Shown one piece after another: positions 34,844 to 43,020 of a DNA stretch of 64,000 bases (the stretch's first letter is position 1; each line of letters begins with the position of its first letter). The stretch comes from Myxococcales bacterium. GTDB taxonomy: Bacteria; Myxococcota_A; Polyangia; Polyangiales; Ga0077539. Under the pieces are notes generated by a model. That model did no database searches, had not been told where the DNA came from, and saw only the letters and a list, made by a program, of their open reading frames with translations. A program made the position numbers and the translations under genes. The stretch spans positions 1 to 64,000 of the forward strand of contig JAEUKI010000077.1 of assembly GCA_016793325.1 (NCBI GenBank), given 5' to 3'.

Positions 34844-36499
34844 ATGCCGAATCAATCACCGTTGCAGTGGGCGCTTGCGTGGGAGCAGCGAGCGCGAGAC
34901 CACCGAATCGCGACGCAGCCGATCGGCGGCGGAGCGGTCGAAGTGTTCACCTGGGGTCGCGTGCTCGACCAGGCGCGACGCATCGCGAGCTACCTCGCGT
35001 CGCTCGAGCTCGAGCCCCGATCGCGCGTGGCGCTCGCGTCGAAGAACACCATCTGGTGGATCGCCGCGGACCTCGCGATCTGGATGGCGGGGCACATCAG
35101 CGTCCCGGTGTACCCGACGCTGGCGCGAAGCTCGGTGCGAAAGATCCTCGAGCACAGCGGCGCGCGCGCGGTGTTCATGGGCAAGCTCGACGACCCCGCG
35201 GAGATCCGCGCAGGCGTCGACGACTCGCTCCCACGCATTCGAATGCCCCTCGCCGTCGCGCAGCACGGAGACGTGCTCTGGAGCGATCTGCTCGAGCGCT
35301 TCCCCAGGCTCGAAGCGGTCGCCTCGTGGGACCTCGATGAGTGCGCCACGATCATCTACACCTCGGGCAGCACAGGAAATCCCAAGGGCGCGATGCACTC
35401 GTTTCGCGCGATGGCCGCCGCCGCCGAGGGCGTGTTCGAGCTCTACCCCGTGGGGCAAGACGACCGCGTGCTGTCGTACCTGCCGCTCGCGCACGTGTAC
35501 GAGCGCGTGCTCGTCGAGATGGGCGTGCTCCACACGGGCGCAGAGCTCTTCTTCGCCGAGAGTCTCGAGACGTTCCTCGAGGACCTGCGGCGCGCGCGGC
35601 CGACGTTGTTCGCGTCGGTCCCGAGGCTCTGGCAGAAGTTTCACGGCGGCGTCGCGGCCAAGCTCCCGAGCGAGAAGCTCGCGCGGCTGCTGCGCGTTCC
35701 GGTCGTGCGCGACGTCGTTCGAAAACGTGTGCTCAACGGCCTCGGCTTGGGCTACTGCAAGATCGCCGCGTCCGCGTCCGCGCCGATCCCGTCGACGCTG
35801 ATCGCTTGGTACCGATCGCTCGGGCTCGAGCTCGCCGAGGGCTACGGCATGACCGAGAACTTCGGCTACTCGCACGGAACGCGCCCCGGCCGCGGCAGGC
35901 CCGACTACGTCGGCGAGCCGTACCGCGGCGTCGAGCACCGCATCGCAGCCGACGGCGAGGTACAAGTGAAGAGCCCCGCGACGATGCTCGGCTACTACAA
36001 CGAGCCCGAGCTCACGCGGCAGTCGTTTACCGACGACGGCTGGTTGAAAACTGGTGACCGAGGAGAGATCGACGAGCTCGGTCGGCTTCGCATCACGGGT
36101 CGCGTGAAAGAGCTCTTCAAGACGAGCAAGGGCAAGTACGTCGCGCCCGTTCCCATTGAGAATCGACTGCTGCAGCAGGACACGATCGAGTCCGTGTGCG
36201 TGACCGGCGAGGGCCAGGGACAGCCGTATGCGCTGGTCGTCCTCAACGAAGCGGCGCGCAAGGACCCGTCGCGTCGAGGCGAGCTCGAGGCCACGCTCGC
36301 GACGCACCTTCAGTGGGTCAATTCGCAGCTCGATCCGCACGAGCAGCTCGAGTTCATCGTGCTCGTCGCCGAGCCTTGGAGCATCGAGAACGGGCTGCTC
36401 ACGCCGACCATGAAGATCCGTCGCGGACCGATCGAAGCGCGCTACGCCGAGCGGGTCGAAGAGTTCTATCGCCAGAAGAAGCGCGTCTTCTGGGAGTGA
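34844..36499 (+). CDS. AMP-dependent long-chain acyl-CoA synthetase
   Basis: A 551-residue ANL-superfamily enzyme that activates a carboxylic acid to acyl-AMP and then acyl-CoA. Motifs: P-loop-like IIYTSGSTGNPKGAMHS (about 166-182), YGMTENFGYSHG, the TGDRGEIDE hinge region, and the C-terminal GRVKELFKTSKGKYVAPVPI with the core motif of long-chain (FadD15-like) synthetases. It is shorter than E. coli FadD-like relatives (about 600) but has all catalytic blocks. Cytoplasmic or membrane-associated; it feeds fatty acids into lipids or beta-oxidation. It is convergent with the next gene, 11 bases away. Confidence 0.93.
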   Translation: MPNQSPLQWALAWEQRARDHRIATQPIGGGAVEVFTWGRVLDQARRIASYLASLELEPRSRVALASKNTIWWIAADLAIWMAGHISVPVYPTLARSSVRKILEHSGARAVFMGKLDDPAEIRAGVDDSLPRIRMPLAVAQHGDVLWSDLLERFPRLEAVASWDLDECATIIYTSGSTGNPKGAMHSFRAMAAAAEGVFELYPVGQDDRVLSYLPLAHVYERVLVEMGVLHTGAELFFAESLETFLEDLRRARPTLFASVPRLWQKFHGGVAAKLPSEKLARLLRVPVVRDVVRKRVLNGLGLGYCKIAASASAPIPSTLIAWYRSLGLELAEGYGMTENFGYSHGTRPGRGRPDYVGEPYRGVEHRIAADGEVQVKSPATMLGYYNEPELTRQSFTDDGWLKTGDRGEIDELGRLRITGRVKELFKTSKGKYVAPVPIENRLLQQDTIESVCVTGEGQGQPYALVVLNEAARKDPSRRGELEATLATHLQWVNSQLDPHEQLEFIVLVAEPWSIENGLLTPTMKIRRGPIEARYAERVEEFYRQKKRVFWE

Positions 36500-36510
36500 G
36501 CGCGCTCAGC

Positions 36511-37446
36511 CTACGGGCAGCGCCACTGGCAGTTCGCGTTCGCGCTGCACGTCGTCACCGCGCTCAACGCAGCGCAGGTGGCGTTGAAGGTGGTGCTCGC
36601 GCGCGGGATGCAGCACGCGCCAGCGCTCCCGAGCGTGCTCGTACACAACGACGTCGTCGACCACACGCACGTGTTGGTGGCCGCCTGCGCGGCGCACGTG
36701 GCCGAGGTCGTGTACGTGCGGCAGATCGCGCCGCGAGCGCCGGTGCGCGCGAGGCAGCAGCTCGGAATCCCGCTGTCCGAACGGACGTCGACGCCCGTGT
36801 CCGTGCGCGCGTCCGTACCCGTGTCCACGCCCGTGTCCGCACGAGCGTCCATCGGAACGCCGCTGTCCGTGGGCGGATTGCAGATCATGGCGCCGCTCCA
36901 CACGCACGTCCCGCCGCCGTTGACGCGGTTGCACACGTCGTTGCCGAACGGTGAGTTCACGCGACAGAGATCGGCGTTCGTCGGGTTGATCGCGAGACAA
37001 CAGTTGGGAAGCATCACGCCAGTGTCGACGCCCGAGTCGTTGCAGCGCGCGTCGAGGCTCCAGGTGCAGATGCTCCCGTCGTCGAAGTTGTTGCACATCG
37101 CCGCGCCCTGCGACTCGACCCCGTCGCAGCGCGACTGATTCGCAGGCGAATACGCGCGACAACAGGCGTTGGACGGCGGGGCGTCCACGCCCGTGTCCAT
37201 CGCGGCGACGCCGGTGTCCATGGGCGCCACGCCCGTGTCCATCGTGGCGACGCCCGTGTCAGCGGGAGCGACGCCGCTGTCCATGTCCGCGCCCGAATCC
37301 GAGCGCCGATCGCTGACGACGTCCGCAGGCGCAGGGGTCGGGTCGCCGCACGCAGCGACAAAGGACGAGACGAAAGCACACGAAATCATGCGAGAGATCA
37401 ACGCTGCGCGACCAGGGCGCGTCGTCGGCGACAACGATTGCGTCAT
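36511..37446 (-). CDS. Cysteine-rich lipoprotein with DTGV repeats
   Basis: A 311-residue predicted lipoprotein (FVSSFVAACGDP, lipobox Cys33). A spacer of five 7-residue units, DSGVAPA/DTGVATM/DTGVAPM/..., covers about 56-90. The rest holds Cys-rich modules of similar shape (NACCRAYSPAN, NCCLAINPTNADLC, SCCLARTGARGAIC, ACCIPRASTTFNATC), each beginning with a CC pair and with spaced Cys, probably disulfide-bonded. A second DTGV stretch separates modules two and three. Such proteins are typical of large myxobacterial genomes; the function is unknown. The ATG at 37446 has GGAGGA upstream. Confidence 0.8.
   Translation of the reverse strand: MTQSLSPTTRPGRAALISRMISCAFVSSFVAACGDPTPAPADVVSDRRSDSGADMDSGVAPADTGVATMDTGVAPMDTGVAAMDTGVDAPPSNACCRAYSPANQSRCDGVESQGAAMCNNFDDGSICTWSLDARCNDSGVDTGVMLPNCCLAINPTNADLCRVNSPFGNDVCNRVNGGGTCVWSGAMICNPPTDSGVPMDARADTGVDTGTDARTDTGVDVRSDSGIPSCCLARTGARGAICRTYTTSATCAAQAATNTCVWSTTSLCTSTLGSAGACCIPRASTTFNATCAALSAVTTCSANANCQWRCP
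37177..37281 (-). repeat. 21-bp tandem repeat encoding DTGV units
   Basis: Five imperfect 21-base units coding for a 7-residue repeat (D-[ST]-G-V-A-x-x) in the Cys-rich lipoprotein. Such repeats can change number by slippage; a shorter, less regular DTG-rich stretch occurs near 36780-36870. Confidence 0.7.
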
Positions 37447-37523
37447 GAGTAGAGGTTCCTCCGAAGAAGCACAGAAAACCCTATCACAACGCAGCCGCGA
37501 ATCGCGCCCCCTCCCGCGCGCGA

Positions 37524-39962
37524 TCACTTCACCCAGAACACCGTGAACGCATCGCCGCCGTCCTCGCCGTCCGCCGCGCGCGCCTTCGCGACGTGCGGCG
37601 AGCGCTCCAAGTGTGCGCGAACGGCGGCCTTGAGCGCACCGGTTCCGTGGCCGTGCAGCACGAAGCCCACGGAGTCTCCCGCGCCGTACACGCGGTCGAT
37701 GAACGCTTCGACGAGCGAGAGCGCGTCGTCCGCCCGCATGCCTCGAACGTCCACTGTATTGCTGTCGGTTCGGAGCGCGCGGTCGAGCGGGGCGTTGGTC
37801 ACTGTTGGCGGTGGCGTGGGCCCCTCGCCGCCGACGCGGCGAAGCGATGGCTCTCTCCGCTCGCTCGAGGACGAAGCCTCGGACGCGCCGTCTTCGACGA
37901 GCACTTCGGACGCGTCGACGTAGAGCTTCATCGGGCCGCGCCCGACGCGGAGCTGGCCCTTCGCGGGGATGTCCAGGACCTCGAGCGTCGTTCCGAGTCG
38001 GGCGACGAAGACCTTGGCGCCGACCCGAAGCTCGTCCGCGCGCGGCGGCCTTCGCGACGGTCCGTCCTCCGTTGGTTTTCGTGCGACGACGTGCGCCAGC
38101 GGTCCGCCGATCGCGACCTGCTGCGCGACGCGCTCGATCGATCGCGCCGACTCGCGAACGTCCACGTCGCCCGCGCGCTTCTTCTTCACCCGCGCCTCGG
38201 CCTCGCGGAGCGCTTCGCGCGCGCGACGCAGCTGGTCCATGAGCTCGCGCGCCTCGCGAGAGATCTTCTCTTGCTCGCGGGCGCGGAGGACGTTGCGCTG
38301 CGTCTCGAGCTCGAGCCGGATCTTCTCGACCTGCTTGCGCTCGTCTTCGGCGGCTTGCCTCGCGAGCTGCGCGGCGATCTGCTCGTCTTGAATTCTGCGC
38401 AGCGCGTCCTCGCGCCCCACCGAATGCTCGGGCAAAAGAGCCCTCGCGCGATCGACCACCGTGTCAGGAATCCCGTACCGACGCGCGACCGCGAGCGCGC
38501 TCGACGCTCCGGGAACGCCCATCGTCACCGTAAACGTCGGCATCATCGTCGCGAGGTCGAAGCCCACCGACGCGTTGACGAACCGAGTGTCGCGGACCGC
38601 GAGCGTCTTGAGCAGCTCGTAGTGCGTCGTGACCGCGCACGCCGCGCCCACGGACGCGAGGCGCTCGAGCACTGCGGCGGCGAGGACGGAGCCCTCTTCG
38701 GGGTCCGTTCCACCGGCGAGCTCGTCGAGCAGGACGAGGGCGCGCGGGCCCGCCTGCTCGATGATTCGCGAGAGATTCGTCACGTGCGCCGAGAACGTGC
38801 TGAGCGATCGCGCGAGGCTCTGATCGTCACCGACGTCCGAGAGCACTGGCTCGAACCACCCGACGCGAGATCCCTCGTCGACCGGGAGCGGGAGCCCGGC
38901 GCGCGCCATCCACACCGCGAGGCCGAGGCACTTGAGCGCCACGGTCTTGCCGCCCGCGTTCGGGCCGGAGATCACGAGCACCTTTCCGCACTCGGCGCGG
39001 AGATCGTTGGCCACCACGGTGGGCATCGAGAGCTGCAGCAACGGATGGCGCGCGGCGCGAAGGTCGAGCACCGGACCGTCTTCGACCTCGACCGCGATGC
39101 CCTTCATCGCGTCCGCGAGCCGCACGGTGGCGAGCAACACGTCCGCAGAGATGGCCACTTCGATCGCGCGCTCGATCTCGTCGCACTCGCGTCGCGCGCG
39201 CTCGGAGAGCTCCGCGAGCACCCTCGCCTCTTCGCGCTCGACGTCCGCAAGCGCGACCTTGAGCTGATTGCCGAGGGACATGACGGCGCCGGGCTCGATG
39301 AAGAGCGTGTGCCCCGAGGCGCTCGATCCGAGCACGATGCCGGGGACTCGAATGTGCGAGTCCGATCGAACCGGAAGCACATAGCGCCCATCACGAACGG
39401 TGTAGTACCCGTCCTGAAGAACCTCGCGATACTTGTGAATGAGCTCTTCGAGCCTCGCGATCACGCGCTGGCGCATCTCCGCGGCGCGTCGGCGCGACTG
39501 CGCGAGCTCGGTCGACGCGCGGTCGGCGAGGCCGCCGTCGGGGTCGATCGCGAAGTCGAGCGTCGCCAGCAATTTGTCTAGCGAAGCGTCGGTCGAGAGC
39601 GACTCGGCGAGCTTGGGGTGCGTCTCGCGATGAGAGCCCACGAAGCGTCGAAGCGTGTGCGCTTGGCGAAGGAGCTGGCGGAGCGCGTGGAGCTCGTTCG
39701 CGGTTCCGTCGGCGCCGCGCGAGAGCCGCTCGATGAACTCGACGATGTCCGTGACGCCGTCCACCGGGAGCATGTCGCCGCGCGAGGCGAGGTCGAGCGC
39801 TTCGCGCAACATCGCGTTGCGCTCTCGCGCTTCTTCGAGCGTCTCGGCGGGCTGTGTCGAACGTGCGCGCGACGCCCCGAGCGAGCTCGTACAACGCTCT
39901 GCGAGGCGATCGAGGAGGAGGGACCACTCTAGGTCCGCTGCGGTCTTTTCACGGGAACTCAT
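37524..39962 (-). CDS. mutS2: Endonuclease MutS2
   Basis: An 812-residue MutS2 protein. The N-terminal core/lever region has LEWSLLLDRLAERC; the ATPase domain has Walker A ISGPNAGGKTVALK and a Walker B/signature DELAGGTDPEEGS followed by AVTTHYELLKTLA. A long coiled coil (about 500-620) leads to a KOW-like beta segment and the C-terminal Smr endonuclase domain (VDVRGMRADDALSLVEAFID, HGHGTGALK). MutS2 lacks the mismatch-binding domain; it suppresses recombination and, in other species, acts on collided ribosomes. The ATG at 39962 matches the family N-terminus. Confidence 0.96.
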   Translation of the reverse strand: MSSREKTAADLEWSLLLDRLAERCTSSLGASRARSTQPAETLEEARERNAMLREALDLASRGDMLPVDGVTDIVEFIERLSRGADGTANELHALRQLLRQAHTLRRFVGSHRETHPKLAESLSTDASLDKLLATLDFAIDPDGGLADRASTELAQSRRRAAEMRQRVIARLEELIHKYREVLQDGYYTVRDGRYVLPVRSDSHIRVPGIVLGSSASGHTLFIEPGAVMSLGNQLKVALADVEREEARVLAELSERARRECDEIERAIEVAISADVLLATVRLADAMKGIAVEVEDGPVLDLRAARHPLLQLSMPTVVANDLRAECGKVLVISGPNAGGKTVALKCLGLAVWMARAGLPLPVDEGSRVGWFEPVLSDVGDDQSLARSLSTFSAHVTNLSRIIEQAGPRALVLLDELAGGTDPEEGSVLAAAVLERLASVGAACAVTTHYELLKTLAVRDTRFVNASVGFDLATMMPTFTVTMGVPGASSALAVARRYGIPDTVVDRARALLPEHSVGREDALRRIQDEQIAAQLARQAAEDERKQVEKIRLELETQRNVLRAREQEKISREARELMDQLRRAREALREAEARVKKKRAGDVDVRESARSIERVAQQVAIGGPLAHVVARKPTEDGPSRRPPRADELRVGAKVFVARLGTTLEVLDIPAKGQLRVGRGPMKLYVDASEVLVEDGASEASSSSERREPSLRRVGGEGPTPPPTVTNAPLDRALRTDSNTVDVRGMRADDALSLVEAFIDRVYGAGDSVGFVLHGHGTGALKAAVRAHLERSPHVAKARAADGEDGGDAFTVFWVK

Positions 39963-40196
39963 GGCGCACACGCTCGGCTGCAAGGGGAGCCTCGCGCGCT
40001 GCGTCACCGCGACACGCGAAGGCATCGGTCATGGGATCGTTGAATGGTAGCAACGCGCCGGACGCGGCAAAGATCCGCGAGGCGCGTCGATGGGGCGCGC
40101 GAGGTTTCGTCGCTCTCGGCTCGACGTCAAGGACGCAGCGCGGTCGTCGAGAAGCTTTCAGCGTACGGACACAGGCGAGCTACAGTACCGCCGACC

Positions 40197-40766
40197 GTGC
40201 AACGCTTCGTGACCGTCGCGCGCCGAGCTGTGTTGCGCTCTGCCCTCTTGACTGCGCTCGCGTCGAGCTGCGCGACCAGCGCGGGGACTGCGACGGGCGC
40301 TCGAGTCGGTCAGAGCCAGGCCTCGGCGAGGCCGATCGAGCTTCAGCTCGAGACGATGGCGGGCGAGCCGATCGAGCTCGCAGCACTCCGCGGTCGGGCC
40401 GTCCTCGTGATCGCGTTCAATCACGATGACCTCCGGTCGCACGCGACGCTGCGCGAGGCCGAGCGCGTCGCGCGGGCTCATCCAGACTCGCTCGCGGTGA
40501 TCGCGCTCTGTGGAAATCCAGGGTCATTTCGCACGCTGCGCACGCTGCTCGAGGCGTTCTCTCGAGTGCTCGAGCTCGAGCGCACGGTGGTGGTCGTGGC
40601 CACGGACTCGGTGCGCGAAGGGACCTCGCCGCTCGGGCCCCTGCCCCACGTCCCCACGACGATCTTGATCAATCGCGCGGGGATCGTCTCGCGAACGGTG
40701 GTCGGCCTGCTCGATCAGCGCGAGATCGAGGCGCTCGTTCGGCCCGCGCTCCCGCCCGGCGGGTGA
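40197..40766 (+). CDS. Thioredoxin/TlpA-fold lipoprotein lacking active-site cysteines
   Basis: A 189-residue exported protein. A signal peptide ends near ALLTALASSC, probably a lipobox. The mature part has the redoxin fold order: LETMAGEPIELAALRGRAVL, VIAFNHDDLRSHATLREAER, then LPHVPTTILINRAGIV with the conserved cis-Pro and the final beta-hairpin. The CxxC motif expected after VIAF is replaced by NHDD, so ordinary thiol-disulfide exchange is unlikely; the single later Cys (VIALCGNP) is in a different place. The GTG at 40197 is one of several possible starts. The gap 39963-40196 shows nothing recognisable. Confidence 0.7.
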   Translation: MQRFVTVARRAVLRSALLTALASSCATSAGTATGARVGQSQASARPIELQLETMAGEPIELAALRGRAVLVIAFNHDDLRSHATLREAERVARAHPDSLAVIALCGNPGSFRTLRTLLEAFSRVLELERTVVVVATDSVREGTSPLGPLPHVPTTILINRAGIVSRTVVGLLDQREIEALVRPALPPGG

Positions 40767-40836
40767 ACAAGCGAGCACTCTTCGAGCAGGGTACACGCCG
40801 CGGGGGCGGAGTGGTATACGATGCGCTCCCTCGGTG

Positions 40837-41529
40837 ATGGACGCAGCGATTCGCGCTCAACAAGAGCTTGTCGAACGGCACCGCGAGTACGCGGACGCGC
40901 TCGCGCTCGACATCCTGCGGGGCCTCCCGAAGTTCGTTCGCGCCGAGGACGTCAAAGCCGTCGCGCGCATGGGACTCGTGGATTCTGCCTCGCGCTTCGA
41001 CCCGACGCGCGGCGTTCAGTTTACGACCTTCGCGTACTATCGAATCCGCGGAGCGGTCTTCAACTGGGTCCGCGAGCAGTGCGAAAACGACCCCGTCCAC
41101 CTCGCCCGCGCAGCGTCGCAGCGCGCGGTGGACGCCCTCGCACAAGACGTCGCCGAGCGAGACAAGAGCCAGCCCGCGCCCACGGTGGACGCGCAGACCG
41201 AGGCGATGACCACCCTCGAGGGCTTGCTCGACGGCGCGGTGGCCTCGTTCATGTTGGGCGAAGCGGCAGCGTACTACGACCCAACTTTTCAACAGCGCAC
41301 GACGCCCGAGGCCGAAGTGGCCGAGGTGCAAGCGTCGGCGTTCGTTCGAAAGGTCGTCGACGAGCTGCCCGCCAAGGAGCGGACGATGCTCGTCCAGGTG
41401 TACTTCGAAGGGCGCACGATCGAACAAGCGGGGCAAAGCCTCGGACTGTCGAAGAGCTGGGCCAGCCGACTGCACGCCCGCGCGCTCAAGCTCATGCGCG
41501 AAAAACTTCCGCTCGAATACGCAACCTGA
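40837..41529 (+). CDS. Sigma-70 family factor, FliA/WhiG type
   Basis: A 230-residue alternative sigma factor. Region 2 has FVRAEDVKAVARMGLVDSAS and FDPTRGVQFTTFAYYRIRGA, matching the flagellar/sporulation FliA-WhiG class rather than ECF. The middle (about 85-150) is longer and more divergent than region 3 of FliA. Region 4 is AKERTMLVQVYFEGRTIEQA and GLSKSWASRLHARALKLMR. FliA-type sigma factors direct late flagellar or type III export genes. It lies 80 bases upstream of a probable type III rod protein gene. The ATG at 40837 is chosen over a GTG one codon earlier. Confidence 0.9.
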   Translation: MDAAIRAQQELVERHREYADALALDILRGLPKFVRAEDVKAVARMGLVDSASRFDPTRGVQFTTFAYYRIRGAVFNWVREQCENDPVHLARAASQRAVDALAQDVAERDKSQPAPTVDAQTEAMTTLEGLLDGAVASFMLGEAAAYYDPTFQQRTTPEAEVAEVQASAFVRKVVDELPAKERTMLVQVYFEGRTIEQAGQSLGLSKSWASRLHARALKLMREKLPLEYAT

Positions 41530-41609
41530 GCCATCGAGCGTCGATACCCCCCGTCGCGCGAGGAGCTCGGACGGTCCGACTGCTTCCTTCGCGCGAGGAG
41601 TCGATCACG

Positions 41610-42062
41610 ATGGGAACCAACGCAATCCGCGCCACAGGCGCGGCGCCGCTCGCGAATCCGCGGCGAGATGCACTGGGCGTCGAATCACAAGGGGGGGCGC
41701 GGTTCAGCGAAGTGCTCGCGGCGCGCGGTCAGGCGCCGCAGCAGACGACAGGCGCGCCGACGCACGCAACGGCGCCCGCGCACGCGCCGAGCGCCGCGGC
41801 GCAACACGCGTACGGCGTCGCCCCCGCGGGCACCGAGCCGCTGACCGAGGCGGGGCGCAGGCTGCTCTCGCGGATTTCGCGCGGCGAGCGGTTCGTCGAG
41901 CAAGTGGTCCGAGGGGCCTCGAGCGGAGCGGCGTATACGCCAGCAGATTTGCTGGCGATTCAAGCGCAGGTCTATCGCTACACGCAGGAGGTCGAGCTCG
42001 TCTCGAAGTTCGTCGACCGCGCGACCAACGCGGTCAAGACGGTGCTTCAACAGGGAAGCTGA
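41610..42062 (+). CDS. Probable type III secretion inner-rod protein (SctI/YscI-like)
   Basis: A 150-residue protein. The first 75 residues are Ala/Pro/Gln-rich and disordered. The C-terminal 45 residues (YTPADLLAIQAQVYRYTQEV and ELVSKFVDRATNAVKTVLQQ) match the SctI/YscI/PrgJ inner-rod pattern: a PxDLLxxQ entry helix, an aromatic spaced by alternating Gln/Glu, ELVSK, and a final amphipathic helix ending near the C-terminus. A Shine-Dalgarno GAGGAG lies about 10 bases before the ATG. SctI forms the rod inside the needle complex. No other type III genes are in the window. Confidence 0.68.
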   Translation: MGTNAIRATGAAPLANPRRDALGVESQGGARFSEVLAARGQAPQQTTGAPTHATAPAHAPSAAAQHAYGVAPAGTEPLTEAGRRLLSRISRGERFVEQVVRGASSGAAYTPADLLAIQAQVYRYTQEVELVSKFVDRATNAVKTVLQQGS

Positions 42063-42075
42063 CCGGCCGTTCGAC

Positions 42076-43020
42076 TCATCCCGCGTGTGCTCTTTCGCCG
42101 GCGACCAACATCGCGGCGCCGAGCACGCCGGCGCTGTCGCCGAGGGCGTTCTTCACCACCGGCGTGAGCAGCTCGTCGTTGAATACTTGTGCGCGTGCCG
42201 CAGCCACGCCCTCGGTGTAGAGCAGCGCGACGTTGGACAAGCCTCCGCCGAGGACGACGCAGCTCGGGTCGAGCACGTCGACCAGCGTGGCGAGCCCGCG
42301 CCCGAACGCCTCGCACAACGACGAGAGCGCCTCGCGCGCGTGGGGGTCGGTCTCGTACATCCCTGCGATTTCAGTGGCAGAATGTCTCTGACCCGAGAGC
42401 TTCGCGTAGCGCGCTTCGAGCGCAGGCCCGCTCGCGTAGCGCTCGAGGCAGCCGCGCTGACCGCAGTAGCAGGGCTCGGCGTCGTCGCCGAAGCGCACGG
42501 GATGGTGCCCCCACTCTCCCGCGATCCCGTGGAGGCCCGGCCAAGGTCGCCCCTGCAAGACCACGCCGCCGCCGACGCCGGTGCCCATGATCACGCCGAA
42601 CACGACGCCGTCTCGGTACGCGCGCGCTGCGCCGAGCGTCGCCTCTGCGAGCGCGAAGCAGTTTGCGTCGTTTTCGAACGCGATCGCCCGGCGGAGCTTC
42701 GCGCGGAGGTCTTCGCGAAAGGGCCTTCCGTTGAGGCACGTGGCGTTGCTGTTCTTCACGGCGCCGTCGGAGCGCCGGACGCCGCCGGGCATCCCGACTC
42801 CGATCGGGCGCGCGCGAACGCCCGCGGACGCTTCGACGCGAGCGATCACCGTGGCGGCGCTCTCGAGCACCGCGTCGTAGCCCTCGCTCGCGCGGGTGTC
42901 GGTGCGGTCGCGGGCGAGCACGTCGAAGTCGCCGTCGGGTCGCACGCGCACGACGACCGCTTCGATCTTGGTTCCGCCGAGGTCGACGCCGACGACGATC
43001 TCGTCGCGCGACGCGGTCAT
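42076..43020 (-). CDS. ROK-family sugar kinase
   Basis: A 314-residue ROK kinase. ATP phosphate motif VGVDLGGTKIEA at the N-terminus, sugar-binding and catalytic region AIAFENDANCFALAEA with the catalytic Asp of END, GTGVGGGVVLQG, and the ROK zinc motif CYCGQRGCLERYASG. It would phosphorylate glucose, another hexose or an N-acetyl-hexosamine. Its ATG overlaps the stop of the GH31 gene by four bases, so it likely phosphorylates the sugar that glycosidase releases after uptake. Cytoplasmic. Confidence 0.94.
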   Translation of the reverse strand: MTASRDEIVVGVDLGGTKIEAVVVRVRPDGDFDVLARDRTDTRASEGYDAVLESAATVIARVEASAGVRARPIGVGMPGGVRRSDGAVKNSNATCLNGRPFREDLRAKLRRAIAFENDANCFALAEATLGAARAYRDGVVFGVIMGTGVGGGVVLQGRPWPGLHGIAGEWGHHPVRFGDDAEPCYCGQRGCLERYASGPALEARYAKLSGQRHSATEIAGMYETDPHAREALSSLCEAFGRGLATLVDVLDPSCVVLGGGLSNVALLYTEGVAAARAQVFNDELLTPVVKNALGDSAGVLGAAMLVAGERAHAG

